Assembly: GCA_937905825.1 (NCBI GenBank)
Contig: CALCXM010000094.1
Span: 1-62,857 of the forward strand
Direction of reading: 5' to 3'
Source of the DNA: an uncultured bacterium
GTDB lineage: Bacteria; Planctomycetota; UBA1135; GCA-002686595
DNA: 62,857 bases
Part shown: one piece after another, positions 37,500 through 46,580 of the stretch
Layout of the letters: each line of letters opens with the position of its first letter
Numbering within the stretch: the first letter of the stretch is position 1
Program-made: the position numbers and the translations under genes
The notes under the pieces: model-generated
Seen by the model: the letters and a program-made list of their open reading frames with translations, nothing else
Database searches by the model: none
What the model was told of the DNA's origin: nothing

Positions 37500-37565
37500 C
37501 CATGATGACAATATCAGACCGACTGGGTTATTGTCACCTCGATATCAATAAACTAGCGTGAACCA
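37500..37565. promoter_or_regulatory. Candidate NrtR-type operator/promoter region
   Basis: Perfect 8-bp inverted repeat TGACAATA (37506-37513) / TATTGTCA (37529-37536) spaced by 15 bases, followed by CAATAA at 37546-37551 that pairs with TTATTG at 37528. Thus three CAATA/TATTG half-sites sit 15-60 bases before the NrtR-like ATG and between the divergent genes. This A+T-rich segment is unlike its surroundings. Binding by the NrtR-like protein is inferred from position and symmetry. Confidence 0.5.
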
Positions 37566-38300
37566 ATGAAGCAGGCATCCGGAGTCGAGAGCTACCGACC
37601 GAGTGACTACCCCCCCTTTGCGGTAACCGTCGACATCGTGGTCTTCACGATCCGGGACGACCGTCTTCAAATAGTGCTCATACAACGGAGTGCGCCTCCG
37701 TTCGAGCGGGCATGGGCCCTACCAGGGGGCTTCGTTCAAAGTAGGGAGAATCTGGAGACCGCCGCTAGGCGAGAGCTTCAGGAGGAGACCGGGGTGCAGG
37801 CTGGGCCGTCGCATCTCGCGCAGTTCCAAACCTATGGAGACCCTGATCGTGATCCTCGGATGAGGGTGGTGTCCGTCGCCTGGTGGGCCATCATCCCCAA
37901 CCTGATTCAGCCTGTGGCGGGTAGCGATGCCGCATTCGCTGACTTGATCGGAGTCGATGAGGTGATCAGCGGGCGCGTGCCCTTGGCGTTTGACCACCGA
38001 CAAATCGTGATAGACGGGCTCGAAGCCCTGAGAACGGAACTTGAGAACAGCACTCTCGCCTCCACCTTCTGGGACGGAGAGTTTCGTATCCGTGACTTGC
38101 GACGCGTGTACGAAGTGGTTTGGGGTGTCGATTTGGAACCCGGTAACTTTCAGCGCAAGGTACGTAAGATCCCGGGTTGGCTGCGGGCGACCGGTCGGCG
38201 AGCCCCAGGTTCAGGCGGCGGCCGCCCCGCTGAGTTCTTCCTGAGCGAAGCGCGGGAAGCCCAACGGCTCAACTCACCTCTCAGACGTGAACAGCCGTAA
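37566..38300 (+). CDS. NrtR-like Nudix regulator/hydrolase
   Basis: 244 residues: a Nudix domain (about 15-150) with an intact Nudix box at 55-77 (G-x5-E-x7-RELxEETGV) and a C-terminal winged helix (about 165-240) with RRVYEVVWGVDLEPGNFQRK and GGGRPAEFF. This is the architecture of NrtR, the repressor of NAD biosynthesis or ADP-ribose pathways that binds ADP-ribose-type ligands. Many NrtR proteins have a decayed Nudix box; here it is complete, so hydrolase activity is possible. It is divergent from the PARG-like gene with shared palindromic DNA between, so autoregulation and control of the PARG-like operon are likely. Confidence 0.9.
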   Translation: MKQASGVESYRPSDYPPFAVTVDIVVFTIRDDRLQIVLIQRSAPPFERAWALPGGFVQSRENLETAARRELQEETGVQAGPSHLAQFQTYGDPDRDPRMRVVSVAWWAIIPNLIQPVAGSDAAFADLIGVDEVISGRVPLAFDHRQIVIDGLEALRTELENSTLASTFWDGEFRIRDLRRVYEVVWGVDLEPGNFQRKVRKIPGWLRATGRRAPGSGGGRPAEFFLSEAREAQRLNSPLRREQP

Positions 38301-38814
38301 CGCTCAGGAGACGACACCGGAGGACTGAGTCGCACCACTTCTTCCCGCTCGCCCACAGGCACTATCCCAAGTCTCTGGCTAAGAACGTTGCGCCTAACTA
38401 CCCCGGTACGGCAGGAGTCTCGCACCTCCTTGTCGTCCACTGATTTGGACTTTGATGCTGAAGTTGGTCGACGGAGTCACCTCCATCGAAGCGTAGAAGA
38501 CCTCGCGGACCCCACCCCGGAGCTGATCCGGTCACGCTCCCCTCCGGGGTAGAGCTGGTGAATCGAGGGTTCGCTTCGGAACGTGACCGATGTTCTTGTC
38601 AGGTTGGGTGCCGACTAGAGAACCGAAGACCTCCGAAAGTGCAGGTGGTAATCGGCTATGAGCGCTGGAGCCTCATGCACTCCCCAAGGGGCTCGAAACG
38701 CGCTCCTGCGTGCCCCAATCCCGTGCTCAACAAAAAATGTCGGTCGGGCCTAAGCAAGCAGGCGCCTTGATCGTTCTACTTGTAGCCCTTCCACGTCCCC
38801 TGCAAATCCGGTCC
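38301..38814. other. Intergenic, no feature recognised
   Basis: 514 bases between the NrtR-like gene and the M48 gene. Short unrecognised ORFs only; likely contains the M48 promoter. Confidence 0.4.
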
Positions 38815-40650
38815 ATGAGCCTCTCGAAACTCTTCACTATCGCCTTCGCCCTGCTCCTCTGCCCCCTCGCGAGCGCGCAGGACTTTACACTCGATGAGTT
38901 GAAGGCCATTGTGGCCGAATTCGAAGCGGTGGCCGAGAAGCACCCAAGCTACAAGTACCCGATCGAAGTTTCGATTGTCGAGGATGAAGCGGTCAACGCT
39001 TCGGCCGGAATCCGGGTCGTTGGCAAGGAGTTGCAAGCCACGCTGATCGTCAACACCGGCTTCATCGCAGCGGTGAAGGCTGACCCGGTCATGATGCGCG
39101 CCGTGGTCGCGCACGAGATGGCTCACTTGGCATTGGGGCACGCCATCGAAAGTTCCCACCTGGGCGATCTCGCGCAAGCGCTCACGCGCCAACAGGAATT
39201 TGCCGCGGACTCCATGGGAGCAAACTACCTGGAAGCCACGGGCCACAAACGTTCCGAAATGGTCCAGCTCTTGCACTTCCTCGATAGCACCCTGCCCCGT
39301 GGGTTCCCGATCTGGCTGGGAACGGTGGGCAGTGACCACGCCTCCCCCATCACGCGGGCGACTCTGATTGACGGGGATAGCAAAGTACTCGGCGCGCTTT
39401 CTCGCTTGGAAGTCGGGGCAGCCTTCATGGAGTGCCGCCGTTACACCGAGGCCATCCTGTGGTTCGAAGCTGCACTCGCTATCGAGCCCCGCATGAGTGA
39501 GGCGCATCTCAACATCGCCCTCGCGACCCTTCAGGATTACTACGAGCGCCTCCCGTCCAAGGTGCAAGGGGAGTGGCTGCGACCTGCGTTCCTCTCGCAC
39601 TTGACCTCCACCACTTTGCTCGGTGGAAGGTCGATCGAGGTCACGGACAAGGACCTAGCGCGCTACAAGAAAGTCGTGGAACGCATCGCTGCGATTCCAG
39701 ATGCACCCTACGCAAGCCCCAAGGCGTTCCTGCTCGGCACCCTAGAAGTCCTCCACCCCAATGGGGACAAGGCGACAATCGAGCGGGGCGTGCAGCGCTT
39801 GCTCGCGAAGCAAGTTCTGATGGTCTCCCTAGTGCCCCGTAGCATTCAAGAGGACCAACTGCGCCTCGCCAACAACGTGGCGGTGGGTTTGCACCGACTC
39901 GGACGCAGTGACGAAGCGCAGAAATACTTGGTCTCGCAATCCCTGAAGACGGCCTCCATCTTTGAACGCAGCGCCGCGGAGAACATTGGCCGCTTGCCTT
40001 TCAAAGGGCTCAGCCAGGACCAGGCCTTGCAGGCGCTCAACATCACGGTCACCTACGTCAGCAACACGCCACCGAACTCACCGAACTACGATGTCGTGAA
40101 GGGGACCATGCAGGAGCTGCTGAACTCCCTCAAGCGCAAGCTCAACAACGAGATCGCGCCCCAGGCACTGTACTTGTGCCAGGCTGTCTCGATGAAGATC
40201 GATGGTGAGGAGCTCCTGCTGTTCGACCCGGTCACCAGCTACAGTTTGAAGCTTGGAAAACCCAGCAACGGTGGATTCTTGCTCGAGAAGTACCCCGATC
40301 TGCAGTGCATCCTGTGGGGAGAGTCGGAGGTCATCCTGCTTTGTGAGCGTGGGCAAGTCTTGAAGATCACCTCGTACCGGGCGGGCTCGGCCATCGTGCT
40401 TAAATCGACGAATAGCTCCAGCCGCGAGCAGTTCACGATCCGGGTGGGAATGACCGAAACGGAGTTGAACACCCTCATCGCAGGCAGCGGGGCACAGAGC
40501 ACGAGCAACAAGGCGGCCCTGCTAGGGCGTTCAGCTTTCGTCGAGGGAGCGGACGCGGAAGAGTGGCAGCACTACCCCGCCCTGAACTTTGGCGCCCTGC
40601 TGAAAAACGGCAAGGTCATCGGCCTTTCCGTGACACCGGTGAAGGGCTAG
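38815..40650 (+). CDS. Secreted M48-family zinc peptidase with TPR-like region
   Basis: 611 residues with a signal peptide (SLSKLFTIAFALLLCPLASAQ). Zinc site HEMAH at 100-104 and the third ligand E128 in EFAAD (the M48 ExxxD pattern) show an active metalloprotease of the BepA/LoiP type. About residues 190-420 are helical TPR-like repeats, followed by a beta-rich C-terminus. In other bacteria such periplasmic M48 proteases handle outer-membrane protein quality control. The ATG at 38815 begins the signal peptide; the ORF is open 35 codons further upstream. It is convergent with the caspase-like gene. Confidence 0.85.
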   Translation: MSLSKLFTIAFALLLCPLASAQDFTLDELKAIVAEFEAVAEKHPSYKYPIEVSIVEDEAVNASAGIRVVGKELQATLIVNTGFIAAVKADPVMMRAVVAHEMAHLALGHAIESSHLGDLAQALTRQQEFAADSMGANYLEATGHKRSEMVQLLHFLDSTLPRGFPIWLGTVGSDHASPITRATLIDGDSKVLGALSRLEVGAAFMECRRYTEAILWFEAALAIEPRMSEAHLNIALATLQDYYERLPSKVQGEWLRPAFLSHLTSTTLLGGRSIEVTDKDLARYKKVVERIAAIPDAPYASPKAFLLGTLEVLHPNGDKATIERGVQRLLAKQVLMVSLVPRSIQEDQLRLANNVAVGLHRLGRSDEAQKYLVSQSLKTASIFERSAAENIGRLPFKGLSQDQALQALNITVTYVSNTPPNSPNYDVVKGTMQELLNSLKRKLNNEIAPQALYLCQAVSMKIDGEELLLFDPVTSYSLKLGKPSNGGFLLEKYPDLQCILWGESEVILLCERGQVLKITSYRAGSAIVLKSTNSSSREQFTIRVGMTETELNTLIAGSGAQSTSNKAALLGRSAFVEGADAEEWQHYPALNFGALLKNGKVIGLSVTPVKG

Positions 40651-40667
40651 GGGCCGGCTAGCCACCA

Positions 40668-40688
40668 ACTGCTCCCGCTTCGAGCAGT
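40668..40688. terminator. Candidate bidirectional stem-loop terminator
   Basis: Perfect 7-bp stem ACTGCTC/GAGCAGT with a 7-base loop, between the stops of the convergent M48 and caspase-like genes (17 bases after one and 47 before the other). No T-tract is seen. Confidence 0.5.
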
Positions 40689-40734
40689 CCGAACTTGTGA
40701 CGCTGTGGCTTCCGATCCCAGCGGGCGTCCGTGC

Positions 40735-43700
40735 TCAGGGAACGGCGTGAGCACTCCAAGCGCTGGCGCGGCCCTTTGCATCCAGCAACAGAAAGGTGGC
40801 ACCGTGCTCGCGTAGCAGATCGTTCTCCAAGTAGACATCTGCTGGAGCCAGTTTGGAGAACACACGAGCCGCACTCGGGGCTCCTCTAAGTTCCGCCTCC
40901 AAGTTTCCGAACTCATCGATCACCCCGCCCAGCGACCAAACCTCGCCGTCGGTTCTCTCGATCACTCCACTGACCTTGCCCCCCTTGCGCACGGTGAGCA
41001 AGAGCGTCGCGCCGGGTGCACCAAGCTCGCCCTCTGCATGCTCGATCTCGAATTCCACCGACCCGCGGAAAGTGTCCAGGCCTGGCGAACTCGCAAAGGA
41101 GATCTCGGCGCACAGGGGATTCCCAATCCCATCCCTGCCCGCGGCAAAGGCGAGCCCTTGCCGCACTTGTTCATCCACATCACGACGGTACACCGCCCGC
41201 CAGCAGGCGGCCTTGGCGAAGAAGTTGTCGCCGCCCGCGCGAAGGACGAGTCCGAAGAGTTGTTCGGCCTGCTGAGTCTCTCCGAGCGCTTCGTGGGCGA
41301 GTGCCGCGAGTGCCTGGGCCAGTCTTGTGTTGTGTTCGAGAGGGCCCGCTTCAGCTAGGTTTTGGTGCGCCAGCTCTCGATCACCAGCTCGCGCGGAGAG
41401 ACAGGCTTGCAGCAAGAGTCCCGTCGCGCTCATTTCCGTGGGAATCGGCGGGAGCTGCTCCATCTGCTTCCGCGCTTCCCCGTCTCGACCCGCGCACACC
41501 AGCCAGGCGCACTCCAACCAACCGAGACTCGTGCGTCCGCGCTCGTTGGGCGGGTTCTTCGCGAGAAGCGTCCTGAAGAACTCGAAGCGCCCGGCGCCGA
41601 GCAGAGCCTCCGAGAGTGGGCCCAGCAAGACGTGTTGAATCTGCCCAGCTCCGATCGCCCCCATCAAGTGCAGGTCAATCAAGTTCGCAAGCTGAGTGTG
41701 TCGGGAGAGCCCGATGCCAAGTTCGATCAGCAATTCCCAGCCTTCCTGATCCTCGTTGAATTCCCCGGCTCGTTCCGCGAGCACGTCGAAGGTCTCGTAC
41801 TGGAACTTGATGAACGTGCGCTCGTCGATCAAGCCACGAACGAAGGCTTCCCCGGCGCGCTCGATGCGGATGCTAGCCACGCGCGCCGTCCAAGTCCCCA
41901 GTTCTGGAGCGAGGCGACGTGCTTCGTCCATGGCTTGCTGGTTCTCTTCCGGCGTCGTCGTGGTGGTGCTCGCCCGGCACAACTGCGCCACCCAAGAGAG
42001 TGGAAAGTTGGCGGCTTGCTGCGTGACCCGTTTGGAAACCTGCGCGAAACTCGTCCCCGCCGCGCGCGTTGCCATCATCAAGGACCAAGGCTGCAAGGGC
42101 CGCGCTAGGGCTTCTTGAGAGTCCGCTAGAGCCCCCGCCCAATCACGATTCTGATAGCGAAGAAACGCTCTCTGCGCCCACCAATCTCCATTTTCAGGCC
42201 AATCGACGACGCATTGATCGAGCACCGCTAGGGCCTCCGGTTGCCGTCCGAGCTCGCGCAGAATCCCCAGCCGTTCCGTGCGAAGCCGCTGGTTGTCCGG
42301 GTAGGAGCCAAGCAACCCTTCCGCTTGCTCTAAGACTCCCAGCGCAATCTCCGGCTGGCCATCCAGCAAGAGACTCATGTACCGCGCGTAGGCGTGACCG
42401 CGCGAGCCTTCCATGAAGCGCGGCAACATCGCATCCAGCACCGCGCGCGCTTCTGCTTGCGGTCCACCGAGGCACATGTTGAAGGCCACCAGCAGGGCCA
42501 GATCTGACTGATCGATCGGCCAGCCGCTCCAGAGTTTCCGCGAGGCGCGGTACCGCGCTGGACCCGAGGACTCACCAGAGAAATCGTGGGCGATAATGGT
42601 CAAAGCGTAGAACGATTCGGGGTAGCGTTCCAACAACTCGCCTTGGACGCGCCTCATCTCAGCAAGGCGGCCGACGGCTTGCAAGCTGTCCGCGAATAGA
42701 TAGAGCAGGTGCGCTGGCAGTTCTCCCATCTGCTCAGCAGCTTTGAGCAGCCCGGCGCACTCCTCAAATCGTTCCGCGTGGTAGAGCAGTTCCGCGTAGC
42801 GCCCTGCGGATGCCATGTACCTCGAAACGTCCAAGCCCGAGGCGCCCGGGCTGAAGGCATTCAGGATCTGCTGGGAGCCCGCTGGCAGTCGCGCTCCAAG
42901 CAGGACGTCTCGCGTCGGATCGTTCCACACTTGAGGAATCTGTTGCCCATCGAAACCTCGGGAGGTCCAGGCCTTCGACTTTTGCTGCACGCTCATGGCG
43001 ACCTTCGAGGCCCACAGAGCACCGGATTCCTCCTCGAACAAGCTTGCGTCCTTGAGCGACTCCACGAGGTAATGGGTGAACACGCCGCCCTCCAAACGAC
43101 GATCCTCGTAAGACTGCTCCCCTGGTTCACAGGACAAAATCACGGCGAGGTTGGCCTCCTCCGCCAGGTCCCAGAGCTCTTGCCCAAAACGGTTCTGGGC
43201 CCCCGTTCGGCAACCGTCGACCACGAAGAGCACGTTGTCCATCCCCGCATTCGTCAACTCCGAGATCACATCTCGCACGTGCAACCCCACGTCGGTCACC
43301 GTCTCCACAGCACCATCCAAGGGAAGCAGGAAGTCGCCATCCGCGTGTCCAACCCCGTGGCCCGCGAAGTAGAAGACGAAGAGGTCCGTCTGCTGAAGAC
43401 GTCGATCCACGAGCATCTTGCGCAGGGCGAGAAACATGTGCCCTGCAGTTGGCTTGACCTCCGTGTCGTCCGTGAGAAGTTGGACCGTGGAGGGTTCGAA
43501 TCCAAAGCGTTCGATCAGCGTCTCCGAAAACAGTTGCGCATCACTCGCTGCGTAGCGCAGTTCTCCCAGATGCGAATACCCCGCCGCTCCGATCACGAGA
43601 GCCCAGCGCCGGGCGGGGGCGTACATGCCCACGTGAACCCCCTCTTCCCCACTCGTTTTGGACAAGAGCCCACTCTGCTGGGAGAAAGCAACGGGGGCCA

Positions 43701-43767
43701 AGACCACTGCGAACAAGCAAGCCAACAGGAGCGGCAGCTTACGCACTATTGGATATCTGAGTTCCAT
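40735..43767 (-). CDS. Exported caspase-family (C14) peptidase with TPR region
   Basis: 1010 residues with a signal peptide (LPLLLACLFAVVLAPVAFS). The caspase hemoglobinase fold spans about 50-290: catalytic H137 in FYFAGHG and C186 in VVDGCRTG. The next about 600 residues are tetratricopeptide-like helices (for example LLYLFADSLQAVGRL, ALAALAHEALGETQQAEQLF), then a short beta domain. Bacterial caspase homologues usually cut after Arg or Lys. Export to the cell envelope is unusual compared with the cytosolic metacaspases, though secreted types are known. It stands alone; a substrate is not evident. Confidence 0.85.
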   Translation of the reverse strand: MELRYPIVRKLPLLLACLFAVVLAPVAFSQQSGLLSKTSGEEGVHVGMYAPARRWALVIGAAGYSHLGELRYAASDAQLFSETLIERFGFEPSTVQLLTDDTEVKPTAGHMFLALRKMLVDRRLQQTDLFVFYFAGHGVGHADGDFLLPLDGAVETVTDVGLHVRDVISELTNAGMDNVLFVVDGCRTGAQNRFGQELWDLAEEANLAVILSCEPGEQSYEDRRLEGGVFTHYLVESLKDASLFEEESGALWASKVAMSVQQKSKAWTSRGFDGQQIPQVWNDPTRDVLLGARLPAGSQQILNAFSPGASGLDVSRYMASAGRYAELLYHAERFEECAGLLKAAEQMGELPAHLLYLFADSLQAVGRLAEMRRVQGELLERYPESFYALTIIAHDFSGESSGPARYRASRKLWSGWPIDQSDLALLVAFNMCLGGPQAEARAVLDAMLPRFMEGSRGHAYARYMSLLLDGQPEIALGVLEQAEGLLGSYPDNQRLRTERLGILRELGRQPEALAVLDQCVVDWPENGDWWAQRAFLRYQNRDWAGALADSQEALARPLQPWSLMMATRAAGTSFAQVSKRVTQQAANFPLSWVAQLCRASTTTTTPEENQQAMDEARRLAPELGTWTARVASIRIERAGEAFVRGLIDERTFIKFQYETFDVLAERAGEFNEDQEGWELLIELGIGLSRHTQLANLIDLHLMGAIGAGQIQHVLLGPLSEALLGAGRFEFFRTLLAKNPPNERGRTSLGWLECAWLVCAGRDGEARKQMEQLPPIPTEMSATGLLLQACLSARAGDRELAHQNLAEAGPLEHNTRLAQALAALAHEALGETQQAEQLFGLVLRAGGDNFFAKAACWRAVYRRDVDEQVRQGLAFAAGRDGIGNPLCAEISFASSPGLDTFRGSVEFEIEHAEGELGAPGATLLLTVRKGGKVSGVIERTDGEVWSLGGVIDEFGNLEAELRGAPSAARVFSKLAPADVYLENDLLREHGATFLLLDAKGRASAWSAHAVP

Positions 43768-43954
43768 GGAGTGGGCGTCGGTGAAAAAGAGACACCCCCC
43801 AGAAACCCGACTACGGCAGTATCAAGCACCCGGGAAGGCAAGGTCGACAGGCAGCCATGAAATCACGAGTCCCTCCGAAGCACAAGCCGCGGAACCCAGT
43901 CCCCCAGCGAGCCGCCGGCGATCAGACAAGCGCCCGACATACCGTATCCCCGCG
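43768..43954. other. Intergenic
   Basis: 187 bases separating the caspase-like and RCC1 genes; nothing recognised. Confidence 0.4.
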
Positions 43955-45367
43955 CTATGGAAGCCAAGCGACCGTCCAAGCATTCGAGAAGTTGAAGCCC
44001 GCCCCCGAGCAGGTGTTGCCCGGATCCCGATACCAGAATTGGTAGTTGGTCAGGACACCGCCGCCGAAGCTCGACTGGCCGAAGGGTTGGCCCTGAAAGT
44101 CGGTAAAGGTCGTACCGCCGGCGACGGTGACCTGGATCTGGGAGCGCGCCGTCTGCCCTGAGACACACAAGAGTCCGTCTCCCACGGGGTTGCCCATGCC
44201 GCCGTTCGCCATGAAGTTGCCGCGCAGAATCAAACCGGGCCTCGCACCCGAGACCCCCGTTACGTCGAGCTGGAAGTCGTCGCCCACAACAAAGGCATGC
44301 CCCGAAGCGGCGAGCTGCGCTCCACCGACCCCGCCCGTGTTCGCGCAGCCTTCGCCGGAGTTGCCATTGGCACCGCAGGGACAAGCCGCAAGGCTGCCGT
44401 CGCCGAAGCAGTAGGGGCTGCCGACGTTCTCCGTGAAGAGCGCCAAGGAGTGCTGATAGCCCATCCCCATCAGCGAGAATCCGGCTTCCCCCGGCGCATC
44501 CGTGACCTGACCGCTGCCAATCTCCTCGAGCTTGACCTCGACTCCCCAGGTCACGATCGAGCCGTCAGCGCGCATGGCCATGGAGTGATAGGCGCTCGCG
44601 GCAACCTGCACGAAACCGGTTCCGGTGGGAGTGTTCGAGACGCTGCCCCAGCCATCGTAGCCCCAGGAGCGCAGCGCGCCACTCGAGTGCAGGGCCACGG
44701 AAAAGCGACCACCCGCCGCGACTTGAATCCAGCCCGGGCTCTGCGGCGTGTCGTTCACCTGACCAAAGTCGTAGTTGCCCGAGTCGGTGCCCCAAGCCGC
44801 GATGGATCCATCGGCCCTCAAGGCGTGAGCGTGGGAGCCCCCCGCACTGACTTGCGTGTAGCCAGCATCCAGGGGAACCTTCGAGACCGAGCCGCTGAAG
44901 TCCGAGCCCCAAGCTGCGATGGAGCCGTCATGGCGCAGGGCGAGGGAAAAGTAGAGGCTGGTATCAATCTCCTGGAAGTCAGAGCTCGTGGGAGTCGTGG
45001 AGACCTGCCCCAAGCCGTCCCAACCCCACGCTTCGATCGAGCCGTTGCTACGCAAGGCCAAGGAGTGAGCGAAGCCCCCAGCGATTCGAACGAAGTCTGT
45101 GCCGCTCGGGGTGTTCGAGACGAGGCCGTTGTTGTCGATGCCCCAGGACACGAGCGACCCGTTGCTGCGCAAGGCGATGGAATGGTGATACCCGCCAGCC
45201 AACTGTGTGAACGCGGCACCGGGTGGCCCCCCCGTAGCCTGGCCATAGTCGTCGTGACCCCAGCCGATGATCGAGCCTTGAGCCGCAGCGGACGGCACTC
45301 CGAAGCACAGCAGGAAGAGAGGGGCGGCGAGGAAGGACCACGTGCGAGAAGCGTGGGCGAGTTTCAT
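43955..45367 (-). CDS. Secreted RCC1-repeat protein with C-terminal module (paralogue 1)
   Basis: 470 residues: signal peptide (FLAAPLFLLCFGVPSAAA), seven RCC1-like blades of about 43 residues (ALRSNGSLVSWGIDNNG, ALRHDGSIAAWGSDFSG) each ending with a VSxTPxG..F..V.AG link, and then the Cys module CFGDGSLAACPCGANG to FNFSNAWTVAWLP. The repeat is the bacterial, WG-rich form of the RCC1 propeller. It is the isolated member of the family; its end is almost identical to the gene fragment at 34841-35030. Surface or extracellular role, ligand unknown. Confidence 0.88.
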   Translation of the reverse strand: MKLAHASRTWSFLAAPLFLLCFGVPSAAAQGSIIGWGHDDYGQATGGPPGAAFTQLAGGYHHSIALRSNGSLVSWGIDNNGLVSNTPSGTDFVRIAGGFAHSLALRSNGSIEAWGWDGLGQVSTTPTSSDFQEIDTSLYFSLALRHDGSIAAWGSDFSGSVSKVPLDAGYTQVSAGGSHAHALRADGSIAAWGTDSGNYDFGQVNDTPQSPGWIQVAAGGRFSVALHSSGALRSWGYDGWGSVSNTPTGTGFVQVAASAYHSMAMRADGSIVTWGVEVKLEEIGSGQVTDAPGEAGFSLMGMGYQHSLALFTENVGSPYCFGDGSLAACPCGANGNSGEGCANTGGVGGAQLAASGHAFVVGDDFQLDVTGVSGARPGLILRGNFMANGGMGNPVGDGLLCVSGQTARSQIQVTVAGGTTFTDFQGQPFGQSSFGGGVLTNYQFWYRDPGNTCSGAGFNFSNAWTVAWLP

Positions 45368-45653
45368 GTTTTTGGCCGGGTCGAGTTTGGAGTTGCGGAT
45401 TGCGAGTGCTCCTACCCTACCTGGAATTCCTGGATTGGGGTACGCCCCCCTCGCCCGAGCCGAGCCCAGCCCAGCCCAGCCCCCCCGGGGTACGGGCCCG
45501 CTTTCCCACGAACGGTTGGTCCTCTGCGAAGTTCAGTCCAGCTGCTGAACGGTTGATCTCGCGAACGATCGGAAGGAGCTGCTATCGACTGGGAGTTCCG
45601 TACTTTGCTGGAGTTGCCGTCGTGAAACGAGAGCCACACCGTATCCTGCGCCC

Positions 45654-46580
45654 ATGAAGGACAGCAAAGCAGGGAGATCGAAACTTGGAGGGCCGCAAGA
45701 GGCGAAGCCCGCCCGGCGGGGAACTCGCAAGCCAGCGGATGGAGGGGTGACCTATCGCTTGGACGTGGAGTACGACGGAACAGGATTCCACGGCTGGCAA
45801 ATTCAGAAGAACGCGCGCAGCATCGCTGGCGAGCTTACGCGGGCGATCCAAGAGTCGGGCGGAAACGTGCGTGAGTTGGGCGGCTCCGGGCGAACCGATG
45901 CCGGTGTGCACGCGTTGAGTCAGGTCGCCCACCTGAGACTGTCCGACGAGACCAACCCGGAGCTACTTCGGCGCGCCGTCAACGAGGCCTTGCCCAATGG
46001 AATTCACGTCACCGGCCTCGTGCGCGCGGCCGATGCTTTCCACGCCCGCCATGACGCGCAGCGGCGCAGCTATCTCTATCAGATCATGCGACGCCGAACG
46101 GCGTTCTCAAGGCGCTTTGTCTGGTGTGTGAATGAAGAGCTCGATGTCTCTGCAATGGCAAGCGCTACCCAGAGCTTCGTCGGCCGACACGACTTCACGA
46201 AATTCTGCGAGCGCCCCAAAGCGCAGTCCAGCACCACCGTCGTCGTGGACGACATGCAAGTTGTTGAGGCCGGCGAACTGTTGCTCGTGCGCATCTCCGC
46301 GTCGCACTTCCTGTGGAAGATGGTACGGCGGCTCGTCGGATCCCTGGTTCAAGTCGGGAGCGGGCGGCTCTCGCCCGAAGACCTGGCACGCTTGGTGGCT
46401 GAGCCCAGCTCATCCTTGGAGTTGCCGCCGCAGTCCACTGCGCCCGCCTCAGGCCTGTTCCTGGAGCGCGTGGAGTATCCCGGCGAGCCCGCAGTCGGCG
46501 AGGTGCGTCCCGCCTTCCCCCGCGATCGCTCCGGACCGCTGCATTCCCTCTACTTCGGGCAGAGCGTCACGGACAAGTGA
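45654..46580 (+). CDS. truA: tRNA pseudouridine synthase A
   Basis: 308 residues. Converts uridines 38-40 of tRNA anticodon arms to pseudouridine. The catalytic Asp is D82 in GSGRTDAGVHA; other TruA signatures are EYDGTGFHGWQ (39-49), FHARHDAQRRSYLY and MVRRLVGSL near the C-terminus. A basic N-terminal extension of about 30 residues precedes the fold; it is longer than usual. The gene is monocistronic between large gaps. Confidence 0.96.
   Translation: MKDSKAGRSKLGGPQEAKPARRGTRKPADGGVTYRLDVEYDGTGFHGWQIQKNARSIAGELTRAIQESGGNVRELGGSGRTDAGVHALSQVAHLRLSDETNPELLRRAVNEALPNGIHVTGLVRAADAFHARHDAQRRSYLYQIMRRRTAFSRRFVWCVNEELDVSAMASATQSFVGRHDFTKFCERPKAQSSTTVVVDDMQVVEAGELLLVRISASHFLWKMVRRLVGSLVQVGSGRLSPEDLARLVAEPSSSLELPPQSTAPASGLFLERVEYPGEPAVGEVRPAFPRDRSGPLHSLYFGQSVTDK

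Noticed and set aside
42709..45556. Long plus-strand ORFs (383 and 419 residues) over caspase and RCC1 genes
   Set aside because: Repeat-driven shadow frames; the minus-strand frames carry catalytic or RCC1 motifs.
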